From: Alphaproteobacteria bacterium
GTDB lineage: Bacteria > Pseudomonadota > Alphaproteobacteria > Rhizobiales > Beijerinckiaceae
Direction: 5' to 3'
Assembly (NCBI GenBank): GCA_016869435.1
Contig: VGEB01000001.1
Coordinates: 1-64,000, forward strand
Length of the DNA stretch: 64,000 nucleotides
How positions within the stretch are numbered: position 1 is the stretch's first letter; every line of letters begins with the position of its first letter. The translations under genes and the position numbers were made by a program. A model generated the notes under the pieces. It did not search any database. It was not told the DNA's origin and saw nothing but the letters and a program-made list of their open reading frames with translations. Of this stretch, positions 33,373-42,863 are shown in pieces.

Positions 33373-36300
33373 ATGACCCTCACCCATAAGCCCGTCGGCC
33401 CCGGGAGCCATATTTTCCTCGTCGACGGATCCTCCTTTGTCTTTCGCGCCTATTTCCAGTCGATCCGACAGGATGCGAAATACAATTATCGCTCCGACCG
33501 GCTGCCGACCGGCGCCGTGCGGCTGTTCTGCACGAAGCTCTTACAGTTCGTACGCGAGGGCGCGGCCGGCGTGAAGCCGACGCATCTCGCCATCATCTTC
33601 GACAAGAGCGAGCACTCGTTCCGCAAGGATATCTATCCGGACTACAAGGCGCATCGCGCCGAGCCGCCGGAAGACCTCATTCCGCAGTTTCCGCTGATGC
33701 GCGCCGCCGTCCGCGCCTTCGGGCTCACGCCGATCGAGCAGGACGTTTATGAGGCGGACGATCTCATCGCGACCTATGCGATGCAGGCGCAGGCCAAGGG
33801 CGCGGATGTGCTGATCGTCTCCGCCGACAAGGATCTGATGCAGCTCGTCGGTCCCGGCGTGACCATGTATGACCCTGCCTCGGGGACCGCCGGCGCGAAA
33901 GGCGCGCGCGAAGAACGGCTCATCGGCGAAGCCGAGGTCGTCGACTATTTCGGCGTCGCGCCGAATAAGGTCGTCGACGTGCAGGCGCTTGCCGGCGATT
34001 CGACCGACAATGTGCCGGGCGCAAAGGGCATCGGCGTCAAAACCGCCGCTCAGCTCATTAACGAATATGGCGATCTCGATACGCTGCTCGCCAAGGCGTC
34101 CGGCATCAAGCAACCGAAGCGGCGAGAGGCGCTGACCGAGCCGGACGCGGTCGCGCGCATTCTTATTTCGAAGAAGCTCTGCGAACTCGTGCGCGACGCG
34201 CCCCTCGAAACGCCGCTGGAAGACCTCGGCCTCCATCAGCCCGATCCCGCAAAGCTGATCGGTTTTCTGCAGGCGATGGAGTTCACGACGATCACCCGCC
34301 GCGTCGCCGAATTGTATGGGGTGCATGCGCAGGATATCGCGCCCGATCCCGATTTTGTCGGCGCATCCGGCTGGCGCACGCGCGACGGCGAAGTGCGGAA
34401 TGACGCGCCCCCTGCGCCGGAAGCCGTCGAACCGCCTGAGTCCTCAGCTAAGCTGGGCGATGAGAGCGTGAAGGGCGGTTTCACCCCCACAACCCTCGTC
34501 GCTACGCGCCGCGCCGAGGCGCAGGCGAACAGAATCGACCGCTCCGCATACGAATGCGTGACCTCGCTCGAACGCCTCGATCAATGGATCGCCGATGCGA
34601 GGGAAGCCGGAATCGTCTCGCTCGACACGGAAACAACGTCGCTCGATCCCATGCGCTGCGAACTTGTCGGCGTCTCGCTTGCCGTCGCGCCGGGCCGCGC
34701 TTGTTACATTCCGCTGGGGCATCGCGAGGATGGCTCCGGCGATCTCTTTGGCGGCGCCAATCTCCTTTCCGGTCAAATGCTGCTCGGCGAGGCGATCGCG
34801 AAACTGAAGCCCTTGTTCGAAGACGCTGCGATCCTGAAGATCGCGCATAATATGAAATATGATCTACTCGTTCTCGCGCGTTACGGAATCGACGTGGCGC
34901 CGATCGAGGATACGATGCTGATCTCCTATGCGCTCGACTCGGGGCTCAACAATCACGGCCTCGATGAATTGGCGCTCAAACATCTTCGACATGAGAACAT
35001 CAAATTCGCTGCGGTCGCGGGCTCGGGACGCAGTTTCATCGGCTTCGCCCGCGTCGCACTCGACAAGGCGACGGAATACGCCGCCGAGGACGCTGACGTG
35101 TCGCTGCGGCTGTGGCGCGCGCTGAAGCCGCGGCTTTCCGCCGAGCATATGACCAATGTATACGAAACGTTGGAGCGGCCGATGGTCGCGACGCTTGCGC
35201 GCATGGAGCGAAGAGGCGTCGCTGTCGATCGCGCGATCCTGTCGCGTCTCTCCGGAGAATTCGCGCAGGACATGGCGCGCCTCGAAGCCGAAATATTCGA
35301 TCTTGCCGGCGAGAGCTTCAACCTTGGCTCGCCCAAGCAGTTGGGCGACATATTGTTCGGCAAGATGGGACTGCCGGGCGCAAAAAAAACGGCGACGGGC
35401 GCCTGGTCGACCTCGGCAAGCGTTCTCGAAGACCTCGCGGGCTCCGGCAATGATTTCGCGCGCCGCATTCTCGACTGGCGCCAAGTCTCCAAACTCAAGA
35501 GCACCTACGCCGACGCCCTGCCCGGCTATATCAATCCAGATACCGGCCGCGTGCACACGAGCTATGCGCTCGCCGCGACGACGACGGCGCGGCTCTCTTC
35601 GTCAGAGCCGAACCTGCAGAACATCCCCGTGCGCAACGAGGCCGGCCGCAAGATTCGCAAAGCCTTCGTCTCGCCGCCTGGTCGAATATTAATTTCGGCG
35701 GATTACTCGCAGATCGAACTGCGGCTGCTCGCGCATATCGCCGACATTCCGCAACTAAAGAAAGCCTTCTCCGAAGATCTCGACATTCACGCGATGACGG
35801 CGAGCGAAATGTTCAACGTGCCGATCAAGGACATGCCGGCCGAAACCCGCCGTCGCGCCAAGGCGATCAACTTCGGCATCATCTATGGCATTTCCGCCTT
35901 CGGACTCGCTAATCAGCTCGGCATCCCGCGTGAAGAGGCCGGCGCCTACATCAAGCGCTATTTCGAGCGCTTTCCCGGCATTCGCGACTATATGGATTCG
36001 ACGCGCAAAACGGTGCGCGAGAAGGGCGAGGTCTCGACGATATTCGGCCGCGTCTATCACTTTCCCGGCATCGCCTCGGCCAATGCGTCGGACCGCGCCT
36101 TTTACGAGCGCGCCGCGATCAACGCGCCGATTCAAGGCGCGGCCGCCGACATCATCCGGCGCGCCATGATCCGAATGGACGACGCGCTCGCGCGCGCCGG
36201 ACTTTCAGCGCAGATGCTTTTGCAGGTGCATGACGAGCTGGTGTTCGAAGCGCCCACGAATGAAGCCGAGGCGACGATTGACGTGGCGCGCCGCGTGATG

Positions 36301-36387
36301 GAGCAGGCGCCCGCGCCCGCCGTCCATCTCGCCGTGCCGCTGAAGGTCGATGCGCGCGCCGCTATGAATTGGGACGAAGCGCACTGA
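33373..36387 (+). CDS. polA: DNA polymerase I
   Basis: A 1004-residue polymerase for repair and Okazaki-fragment processing. Three domains: 5'-3' exonuclease (about 10-310; LVDGSSFVFRAYF, YEADDLIATYA, VSADKDLMQLV, GDSTDNVPGAKGIGVKTAA), 3'-5' proofreading (about 395-590; VSLDTETTSLDPM with the acidic pair, NMKYDLLVLARYG, YAAEDADVSLRLW) and polymerase (about 610-1004; ADYSQIELRLLAHI, RRRAKAINFGIIYGISAFGL, LQVHDELVFEAP). All catalytic residues appear to be present. A linker of about 80 residues between the first two domains (VRNDAPPAPEAVEPPESSAK) makes it longer than E. coli Pol I (928), as in other alphaproteobacteria. Confidence 0.97.
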   Translation: MTLTHKPVGPGSHIFLVDGSSFVFRAYFQSIRQDAKYNYRSDRLPTGAVRLFCTKLLQFVREGAAGVKPTHLAIIFDKSEHSFRKDIYPDYKAHRAEPPEDLIPQFPLMRAAVRAFGLTPIEQDVYEADDLIATYAMQAQAKGADVLIVSADKDLMQLVGPGVTMYDPASGTAGAKGAREERLIGEAEVVDYFGVAPNKVVDVQALAGDSTDNVPGAKGIGVKTAAQLINEYGDLDTLLAKASGIKQPKRREALTEPDAVARILISKKLCELVRDAPLETPLEDLGLHQPDPAKLIGFLQAMEFTTITRRVAELYGVHAQDIAPDPDFVGASGWRTRDGEVRNDAPPAPEAVEPPESSAKLGDESVKGGFTPTTLVATRRAEAQANRIDRSAYECVTSLERLDQWIADAREAGIVSLDTETTSLDPMRCELVGVSLAVAPGRACYIPLGHREDGSGDLFGGANLLSGQMLLGEAIAKLKPLFEDAAILKIAHNMKYDLLVLARYGIDVAPIEDTMLISYALDSGLNNHGLDELALKHLRHENIKFAAVAGSGRSFIGFARVALDKATEYAAEDADVSLRLWRALKPRLSAEHMTNVYETLERPMVATLARMERRGVAVDRAILSRLSGEFAQDMARLEAEIFDLAGESFNLGSPKQLGDILFGKMGLPGAKKTATGAWSTSASVLEDLAGSGNDFARRILDWRQVSKLKSTYADALPGYINPDTGRVHTSYALAATTTARLSSSEPNLQNIPVRNEAGRKIRKAFVSPPGRILISADYSQIELRLLAHIADIPQLKKAFSEDLDIHAMTASEMFNVPIKDMPAETRRRAKAINFGIIYGISAFGLANQLGIPREEAGAYIKRYFERFPGIRDYMDSTRKTVREKGEVSTIFGRVYHFPGIASANASDRAFYERAAINAPIQGAAADIIRRAMIRMDDALARAGLSAQMLLQVHDELVFEAPTNEAEATIDVARRVMEQAPAPAVHLAVPLKVDARAAMNWDEAH

Positions 36388-36396
36388 CCGCTCATT

Positions 36397-38028
36397 TCAC
36401 AGGCCCGGATCGTCCCCGCTCTGCGTCTCTTCCGTCGCCAGACCGAAGGTCGATCGCAACCAGAGCCGCTCATGCACATAATAGAGCACGAAGACCGCCA
36501 GCAACTCGGCGCCAGTGATTTCGCCCGCGAGTTCGGCGTTTCGCAAGAAGGCGTAAACGATCAGGAAGGTCGAAATGCTCGCCGGCGCGAGCCAAGACAA
36601 CGCCTTCGCCAAGCTTCGCGTCGGAGTCGGTCGATGCGACTCGCGCATAAGCGTCAGGCCTTCCATGGAGGCGTAGCTGAGCTCCGTCAGCGGCGCCGCC
36701 GCGCGGCCGTTAGATGCGGCGACAGCCTTGACCATGCCGACCGCGACCGTGTCATTGGTGATGCGGTCGATGAGTATGAAACCGCCGGTTTCGCGATTCT
36801 CGACATAGGGGTCGCAGGCGATCACGGTTTCGAGCGACAGCCGGGCGTCGCCGATTTCGTTAAAGGCGAGCGTCGCGCCTCCAGGAAGGGGCTGCGACCG
36901 GCCGGTTTCGATATCGATGCGCGCATCGACCGCGGTGACGGCGGCAGGCGCGGTCTTCGTTCCGAGCTTCAACAAATAGCTCTTGCCGGCGACGAGCGGC
37001 TCACGCACGAGCCATAAGAGCTTGGCTTCGAGGCGATCTCCGATTTTTGCGGGCGAGACCGGCGAACACAAAAGATCGCCGCGCGAAATGTCGATTTCTT
37101 CAGCGAGAGTCAGCGTCGTCGACTGGCCTGATCGGGCGCTGTCGAGATCGCCATCATAAGTGACGATTCTGGCGACGCGCGTGTCGCGCCCTGAAGGCAG
37201 AACGCGAATGATGTCGCCAGGCCGAATATTGCCGCCGCTGATGAAGCCGGAGAAGCCGCGGAAGTCGAGATTGGGTCGATTGACCCACTGCACCGGCATG
37301 CGAAAGGGCGCGATCTGCATCGCGTCTTCCACAGCGACGCCTTCGAGATAGGAGAGAAGCGGCGGACCGTGGTGCCAAGGCATGTTGACGCTGCCGTGGA
37401 CGAGATTGTCGCCATCCGTCGCCACCAGCGGCGCGACATAGATGGAGGCAAAGCGAAGATTGTCGGCGAAGGCGTGAAAATCCGCCTTGATCTTGCGAAA
37501 AACCTCTTCACTGTAGCCGACGAGGTCCATCTTGTTGACAGCGACGACGACATGACGAACGCCGAACATCGAGGTGATGACGCTGTGCCGGCGGGTTTGC
37601 GGCAGAATGCCCTTGCGCGCGTCGACAAGCAGAATGGCGAGATCGGCGGTCGAGGCGCCAACCGCCATGTTGCGGGTATATTGCTCATGGCCGGGCGTAT
37701 CGGCGACGATGAATTTGCGCCGGTCGGTCGCGAAATAGCGATAGGCGACATCGATGGTGATGCCCTGTTCGCGCTCCGCCGCAAGGCCGTCGACAAGCAG
37801 CGCGAAATCCAGCGCGTCGCCCTGCGTGCCGTGCTTCTTCGAATCGCTTTCCAGCGTCGCGATGATGTCGTCGGGCGCGAGATCGGCGTCGTAGAGCAGG
37901 CGCCCGATCAGGGTCGATTTGCCGTCGTCGACCGAGCCGCACGTGATGAACCGCAAAAGCGGCTTTTCGCCGATCAGTCGCGCCGGCGCGCGCGAGGGCA
38001 ATGCAGTGGCGACGGCGCCGTGCATCAA
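36397..38028 (-). CDS. cysN: Sulfate adenylyltransferase subunit 1 (CysN) with C-terminal DUF2061 domain
   Basis: A 543-residue GTPase subunit of ATP sulfurylase, which with CysD makes APS from sulfate. The translation-factor-like G domain has [32 protein letters not shown] and NKMDLVGY; beta-barrel domains follow to about 445. Instead of the CysC (APS kinase) fusion common in alphaproteobacteria, the tail after about 465 is a two-helix membrane segment ([15 protein letters not shown] and [17 protein letters not shown]) matching DUF2061. This would anchor the complex to the membrane. No APS kinase gene is in the operon, so sulfate may be reduced at the APS level. The start overlaps the cysD stop by 4 bp. 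Confidence 0.92.
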   Translation of the reverse strand: MMHGAVATALPSRAPARLIGEKPLLRFITCGSVDDGKSTLIGRLLYDADLAPDDIIATLESDSKKHGTQGDALDFALLVDGLAAEREQGITIDVAYRYFATDRRKFIVADTPGHEQYTRNMAVGASTADLAILLVDARKGILPQTRRHSVITSMFGVRHVVVAVNKMDLVGYSEEVFRKIKADFHAFADNLRFASIYVAPLVATDGDNLVHGSVNMPWHHGPPLLSYLEGVAVEDAMQIAPFRMPVQWVNRPNLDFRGFSGFISGGNIRPGDIIRVLPSGRDTRVARIVTYDGDLDSARSGQSTTLTLAEEIDISRGDLLCSPVSPAKIGDRLEAKLLWLVREPLVAGKSYLLKLGTKTAPAAVTAVDARIDIETGRSQPLPGGATLAFNEIGDARLSLETVIACDPYVENRETGGFILIDRITNDTVAVGMVKAVAASNGRAAAPLTELSYASMEGLTLMRESHRPTPTRSLAKALSWLAPASISTFLIVYAFLRNAELAGEITGAELLAVFVLYYVHERLWLRSTFGLATEETQSGDDPGL

Positions 38029-38942
38029 AAATATCCTTCCTGCTTCTTTTGCTCCATTGAGCTGGAGCCGTCGTGGTCGATGAGCCGCCCTTGACGCTCC
38101 GAGGAGCGGCTCTCGCGCATTTCCGCAATGATTTCGTCGAGACTGGCTGCGCCGCTTTCGATGGCGCCCGTCAGCGGATAGCAGCCGAGCGTGCGAAACC
38201 GCACCTGCTTTTGTTCAATCTCTTCACCGGGAGCAAGCTCCATGCGGTCATCGTCGACCATGATCAGCGTGCCGCCGCGGCGCACGACCGGCCGCTCTTT
38301 GGCGAAATAAAGCGGAACGACCGGAATATTTTCGCGGGCGATGTAATCCCAGATATCGGCTTCCGTCCAATTCGACATCGGAAAAACGCGCAGACTCTCG
38401 CCGGGCGCCTTTCGCGTGTTGTAGAGACGCCAGAATTCGGGCCGCTGATTCTTCGGGTCCCAACGATGCTGCGCCGTCCGAAACGAGAGCACGCGCTCCT
38501 TGGCGCGCGACTTCTCCTCGTCGCGGCGCGCGCCGCCAAAGGCGGCGTCGAATCCATATTTGTCCAGCGCCTGCTTAAGCGCCTCGGTCTTCATGATTTC
38601 GGTGTGAAGCTTCGAGCCATGGACGAAAGGGCTGATATTCATCTCAATCCCTTTGGGATTGATATATTCGATCAGCTCGACGCCAAGTTCCTTCACTCGA
38701 CGGTCGCGAAACTCGATCATCTCGCGAAATTTCCATGTCGTATTGACATGGAGCAGCGGAAACGGCGGCTTCGACGGATAGAAGGCCTTCATGGCGATGT
38801 GCAGCATCGCCGCCGAGTCCTTGCCGATGGAATAGAGCATCACCGGCCGTTCGCATTCGGCGACGGTCTCGCGCATGATATGGATGCTCTCGGCTTCGAG
38901 GCGATCGAGATAGCCGAGCGGACGGACGGCGAGCGCGGTCAT
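38025..38942 (-). CDS. cysD: Sulfate adenylyltransferase subunit 2
   Basis: The 305-residue catalytic subunit of ATP sulfurylase. The PP-loop is at [53 protein letters not shown] and [20 protein letters not shown] are typical. The ATG at 38942 overlaps the cysH stop by 4 bp; the open frame upstream of it is an out-of-frame reading of cysH. The C-terminus ends with a [21 protein letters not shown]-type tail (split here as GRLIDHDG and [12 protein letters not shown]), as in other CysD. Confidence 0.96.
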   Translation of the reverse strand: MTALAVRPLGYLDRLEAESIHIMRETVAECERPVMLYSIGKDSAAMLHIAMKAFYPSKPPFPLLHVNTTWKFREMIEFRDRRVKELGVELIEYINPKGIEMNISPFVHGSKLHTEIMKTEALKQALDKYGFDAAFGGARRDEEKSRAKERVLSFRTAQHRWDPKNQRPEFWRLYNTRKAPGESLRVFPMSNWTEADIWDYIARENIPVVPLYFAKERPVVRRGGTLIMVDDDRMELAPGEEIEQKQVRFRTLGCYPLTGAIESGAASLDEIIAEMRESRSSERQGRLIDHDGSSSMEQKKQEGYF

Positions 38943-39688
38943 GGGCGCGCCTCTTGCGGCGCCCCGCGACGCAATACGCCGTCTTCGTCGACATGGAGGC
39001 CGCATTCCTTCTTGCCGTCGTCTTCCCACCACCAGCGGCCGGCGCGTTCGCTCTCGCCCGGAAGCACGGCGCGCGTGCATGGCGCGCAGCCGATCGACAG
39101 AAAGCCCTTGGCGTGAAGATCGTTGATCGGCACTGAAAATTCCTCGACCGCCGCGACGACGGCGTCGCGCGTGTAATCCGTCAGCGGATTGAGCTTGAGC
39201 ACCCTGTATGTCTCGTCGAAAGCGATGACGGGCGCGTCGGCGCGCGCCTGCGACTGATCCGCGCGTAGTCCCGTCACCCAGCCCGAAACGCCGGCGAGCA
39301 GCCGCGACAGCGGTTCGACCTTGCGCACATGGCAGCAGGCCTTGCGCGCCTCCACTGAGTGATAGAAGCCGTTGATCCCCTGCTCTTCGATCAGCGCCTC
39401 AAGCGGCGCGGCCTGCGGATAGGCGGCGCGGATGCGTCGCGCATAGCGCGCTTCGGTGCGCTCCCACAGCTCATAGGTCTCGGGAAACAGCCGGCCCGTG
39501 TCGATTGTCACGACGTCGATATCCAATCCTTGCGTGAAGATCGAATGGGCGATGAGCTGATCCTCGATGCCGAAACTCGTGGTGAACACGATCCGGCCGG
39601 GAATGAATTCGCGCAGCAGCAGCAGGCGATGATCGAGATCAAGCGGCGCTAGCCGCGGCGCTAGCGTTTCGGCGATTGACGGCTTCAT
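38939..39688 (-). CDS. cysH: Assimilatory (phospho)adenylylsulfate reductase
   Basis: A 249-residue enzyme reducing APS or PAPS to sulfite with thioredoxin-type electrons. The adenylyl-binding region is [19 protein letters not shown]. Two cysteine clusters are present: [12 protein letters not shown] (about 110) and [12 protein letters not shown] (about 198). The CC...CxxC set binds a [4Fe-4S] cluster and marks the APS-reductase type, consistent with the lack of an APS kinase here. The C-terminal KKECGLH carries the catalytic Cys. The start at 39688 is chosen by its ATGA coupling to the DUF934 gene. Confidence 0.93.
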   Translation of the reverse strand: MKPSIAETLAPRLAPLDLDHRLLLLREFIPGRIVFTTSFGIEDQLIAHSIFTQGLDIDVVTIDTGRLFPETYELWERTEARYARRIRAAYPQAAPLEALIEEQGINGFYHSVEARKACCHVRKVEPLSRLLAGVSGWVTGLRADQSQARADAPVIAFDETYRVLKLNPLTDYTRDAVVAAVEEFSVPINDLHAKGFLSIGCAPCTRAVLPGESERAGRWWWEDDGKKECGLHVDEDGVLRRGAPQEARP

Positions 39689-40191
39689 GACCGCGCCGCG
39701 CTCCGGCGCGCTTCGAGAATCGAGCCGCGCCCGGAATAACCGCGCTGATAGCTCATCGTGTAGACGTTGAGCGCAGCGCGCCACTGTTCCTCGTCCTGGC
39801 GCTCGGCGAGGTCGTCCGGAATTTCGATCGTGTCGAAGCCGCAGCCGACTGCGTGCGAATATTGGTCAGCCACGAGCCGCCCGCTGGCGCGAAGTTCGCC
39901 CTTAAATCCCGCGCGCCGCAGCAGCCGCGCCAGCGAAAAGCCGCGGCCGTCGGAGAAAGCGGGGAAGGAAATCGAAATGAGACCCAGTCGCGGCAACGCG
40001 TCGATCAGGGCCGAAGGATCGGTGACGTTCGGCACGATCACGCCAAGCGCCGCGTCGGGCGCAAGGACCTCGAGGGCATGTTGAAGTCGAGGCAATGACA
40101 CGATCACCTTTCCGGCTTTCGGCAGCGCTTCTTCATCAGCGAGACGGCGCCAGGCGTCCTCGATGAAGCGCCCCTCAGATATCAGCGCCAT
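39685..40191 (-). CDS. DUF934 family protein
   Basis: A 168-residue protein with the DUF934 core: ALGVIVPNVTDPSALIDALP, ISISFPAFSDGRGFSLARLL and GCGFDTIEIPDDLAERQDEE. The family is almost always found beside cysI/cysH in proteobacteria and is thought to assist sulfite reduction, but no activity is established. The start at 40191 overlaps the cysI end by 17 bp and its stop overlaps cysH by 4 bp, so it is embedded in the operon. Confidence 0.9.
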   Translation of the reverse strand: MALISEGRFIEDAWRRLADEEALPKAGKVIVSLPRLQHALEVLAPDAALGVIVPNVTDPSALIDALPRLGLISISFPAFSDGRGFSLARLLRRAGFKGELRASGRLVADQYSHAVGCGFDTIEIPDDLAERQDEEQWRAALNVYTMSYQRGYSGRGSILEARRSAARS

Positions 40192-41899
40192 CTTCGCCCT
40201 CCCGACGCAAAACGTCTTTGAATCGAGCATGACCAAGTCGGCGCCAGGTGTCGATGAAGGCTTCGCCTTCCTCGCGCTCGGCGAGATAGAAATCGACGAG
40301 ATGCTCGATCACGTCCGGCGTCTGTTCCGCGGTGACGCCGGGTCCCAGAATTTCGCCGATCGACGCCGAAAACGTCGGATCGCCGCCGAGCGTGATCTGA
40401 TAGGATTCCTGGCCCTTTTTCTCGAGACCGAGAATGCCGATCGCGCCGACATGATGATGGCCGCAGGCGTTGATGCAGCCGGAAATCTTGATGCCGAGCT
40501 TGCCGATGCGCCGCTGCCGCGACATGTCCGCAAAACGCTTCGAGATCGCCTGCGCGATCGGAATCGAGCGCGCCGTCGCAAGCGAGCAGTAATCGAGACC
40601 GGGGCATGAGATGATGTCGGAGACGAGGCCGGCGTTCGCCGTCGCGAGCCCGGCGGCGTCGAGCATGCGCCACAGCGCCAAGAGGTCGTCCTGCTTCACA
40701 TGCGGCAATATGATGTTCTGCTCGTGGCTGACCCGCAGTTCGCCAAAGCCGAAGCGCTCGCTGGCGTCGGCCAGCACGCGCATCTGATCGGACGTGGCGT
40801 CGCCGGGGACGCCGCCGATGGGCTTCAATGAAACCGTGACGATGGCGTAGCCGGGTATTTTGTGCGCGCTGACGTTTACGTCGACGAAATTGGCGAAAGC
40901 CGGCGTTCCGAGTTTCGCGGCGCGCAGCAGTTGAGAGTCGCGCGGCAGCGTTTCATAGGGCGGCGGCGCAAAGAAACCGGCGATGCGCTCGAACTCGTTC
41001 GGATCGTGGGCGAAAACCGAGCGGTCCATCGCTGCGAATTCGTTTTCGACGGCGGCGCGGATTTCGTCGATGCCCTTCTCGTGAACGAGAATTTTGATGC
41101 GCGCCTTATATTTGTTGTCGCGCCTGCCGAAGCGGTTGTACACGCGCATGATCGCTTCGAGAAAGGCGAGCAGATCATGCCGTGGCACGAATTCGCCGAC
41201 GACCTTGCCGACAAAGGGCGAACGTCCGAGTCCGCCGCCGACGACGACCTGATAGCCGATCTCGCCATCGTCGTTCCTGACGATGCGCAGACCGATGTCA
41301 TGCACCAGGATCGCGGCGCGGTCGTGCGCCGCCCCCGTCACCGCCATCTTGAACTTGCGCGGCAGGAACGAAAACTCGGGGTGCAGGCTCGACCATTGGC
41401 GCAGAAACTCCGCCGTCGGGCGCGGGTCTTCGATTTCGTCCACCGCGACGCCGGCGAAATGATCGGCGGTCACATTGCGGATGCAGTTGCCGGAAGTCTG
41501 AATGGCGTGCATCTCGACGTCGGCGAGCGCTTCGAGAATGTCCGGCGTATCGACGAGCTTTGGCCAATTGTACTGCAGGTTCTGTCGCGTCGTGAAATGG
41601 CCGTAGCCCTTGTCCCATTTGTCGGCGATGTCGGCGAGCTGACGCATCTGGCGCGCCGTCAGCGTGCCATAGGGAATGGCGACGCGCAGCATGTAGGCGT
41701 GAAGCTGGAGATAGAGTCCGTTCATCAGGCGGAACGGGCGAAACTCCTCTTCGGTCAGCGCGCCGGAAAGCCGTCGGCGCACCTGTTCGCGAAACTCGGC
41801 GACGCGCTGACGCACGAAAGCCGCGTCATATTCATCGTAGCGATAGGTCGTCAGCGGCGCATTGGGCCGCTGCGCGACGCGCAAGTCGACCGCCGTCAT
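40175..41899 (-). CDS. cysI: Siroheme sulfite/nitrite reductase (CysI-type)
   Basis: A 574-residue enzyme for six-electron reduction of sulfite to sulfide. Two ferredoxin-like halves are visible (TRQNLQYNWPKLVDTPDILE and SHEQNIILPHVKQDDLLALW), and the [4Fe-4S]-siroheme ligands are at CPGLDYCSLATARS and KISGCINACGHHHVG. Clustering with cysH, cysD, cysN and a DUF934 gene indicates sulfite as substrate. No flavoprotein CysJ is present; the adjacent 2Fe-2S ferredoxin is the likely electron donor. The stop of the DUF2849 gene overlaps the start by 4 bp. Confidence 0.93.
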   Translation of the reverse strand: MTAVDLRVAQRPNAPLTTYRYDEYDAAFVRQRVAEFREQVRRRLSGALTEEEFRPFRLMNGLYLQLHAYMLRVAIPYGTLTARQMRQLADIADKWDKGYGHFTTRQNLQYNWPKLVDTPDILEALADVEMHAIQTSGNCIRNVTADHFAGVAVDEIEDPRPTAEFLRQWSSLHPEFSFLPRKFKMAVTGAAHDRAAILVHDIGLRIVRNDDGEIGYQVVVGGGLGRSPFVGKVVGEFVPRHDLLAFLEAIMRVYNRFGRRDNKYKARIKILVHEKGIDEIRAAVENEFAAMDRSVFAHDPNEFERIAGFFAPPPYETLPRDSQLLRAAKLGTPAFANFVDVNVSAHKIPGYAIVTVSLKPIGGVPGDATSDQMRVLADASERFGFGELRVSHEQNIILPHVKQDDLLALWRMLDAAGLATANAGLVSDIISCPGLDYCSLATARSIPIAQAISKRFADMSRQRRIGKLGIKISGCINACGHHHVGAIGILGLEKKGQESYQITLGGDPTFSASIGEILGPGVTAEQTPDVIEHLVDFYLAEREEGEAFIDTWRRLGHARFKDVLRREGEDGADI

Positions 41900-42216
41900 G
41901 GCGCGCCTCCAGTCATCGCCTGCTTGCCGAGATCAAGGCGCACGCTCGGTCCCTTCACCCGCATGCGCTCGCGATAATGCAATGGCGTCGGAACCCCGTC
42001 CCCGCCGATTTCGACGTCGGCGAGATAAACGTCGACAACGCGATTGGCTGAAATGTCGCGCTTGCCCGAGGCTTCCAGCGCCGCCGCTTCTTCGGCGTTC
42101 CGCGCGATGCGCGCACGGCGATGGTGCCGCTCCCAGCCCGAGGGGCCGAGAAACACCACTTCGCCGTCTGTCAGATTCGAGGCAATCAGGATCTGCGGAT
42201 GTTTGAAGGCGGCCAT
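41896..42216 (-). CDS. DUF2849 family protein
   Basis: A 106-residue protein, MAAFKHPQILIASNLTDGEV, with VVFLGPSGWERHHRRARIAR and YLADVEIGGDGVPTPLHYRE, the DUF2849 pattern. The family occurs directly upstream of cysI in alphaproteobacteria and its role is unknown, possibly an accessory for sulfite reductase assembly. ATG 42216 overlaps the ferredoxin stop (TGATG); a GTG one codon earlier is an alternative. Confidence 0.88.
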   Translation of the reverse strand: MAAFKHPQILIASNLTDGEVVFLGPSGWERHHRRARIARNAEEAAALEASGKRDISANRVVDVYLADVEIGGDGVPTPLHYRERMRVKGPSVRLDLGKQAMTGGAP

Positions 42217-42587
42217 CACGTTTCCTGCGCCAGCTTCAGTCGAAGCCCGCTCATGTCATCCGACCAGATGATCTGGCAGGACAGACGCGAATTTTCGTAA
42301 AGCATCGGCAATTCGTCGAGCTTTTCGATCTCTTCTTCATTGGGCGGCGGCACGCGTCGGGCCCATTCGGCATCGAGGACGACATGGCATTCGGCGCAAG
42401 CGAGCGCGCCGCCGCAGGTGTTGTCCATGCCAACGCCATGGTCGCGCAAAATCTCCATCAGCCGCCAGCCTTCGACCGCCTCCAGTTCATGGACGACGCC
42501 GTCACGATCCTCCACATGGAGGGTCGGCAGAGTTTGCTGCGACGACTGGGCGGGCCGCTGCGCCACCATGTTCTCGATGTTGCTCAT
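42216..42587 (-). CDS. [2Fe-2S] ferredoxin of the sulfate assimilation operon
   Basis: A 123-residue adrenodoxin-type ferredoxin. Cluster ligands: NTCGGALACAECHVVLDAEW (C-x5-C-x2-C, about 58-67) and the fourth Cys in SRLSCQIIW. It is the first gene of the operon and probably supplies electrons to CysI in place of CysJ. Its N-terminal 20 residues (AQRPAQSSQQT) are non-conserved. A 276-bp AT-rich gap upstream contains an inverted repeat. Confidence 0.9.
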   Translation of the reverse strand: MSNIENMVAQRPAQSSQQTLPTLHVEDRDGVVHELEAVEGWRLMEILRDHGVGMDNTCGGALACAECHVVLDAEWARRVPPPNEEEIEKLDELPMLYENSRLSCQIIWSDDMSGLRLKLAQET

Positions 42588-42708
42588 AAAGTTGACGCGC
42601 CGACTCTTCCGCTCCGGCGGACCGCCGCGGACGTTTTGCAGTTCGAACGCATAAACCTCTAAACCGCCCGGATGTCAATTCACGACATAATTGTGGAGCT
42701 TGGTTTAT

Positions 42709-42731
42709 AATAACAACTTTATGATGTTATT
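42709..42731. promoter_or_regulatory. AATAACA-N9-TGTTATT inverted repeat upstream of the cys operon
   Basis: A 7-bp inverted repeat with a 9-base spacer in an AT-rich block about 120 bp upstream of the ferredoxin start. It could be an operator for a sulfur regulator, or part of the promoter region shared with the divergent ParA-like genes. No known consensus is assigned. Confidence 0.35.
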
Positions 42732-42863
42732 TATGTCCGTCACAATTGCAGCGCCATCGCGCGATTAGCTGAAACAGGGCTGACAAGCGCCGGAAAACCA
42801 TGTTTGCTATGCTCTTGTCCCTGCTTTACAGCGGCGCTAGCGCGAGATCCGATAGGAGCACCC

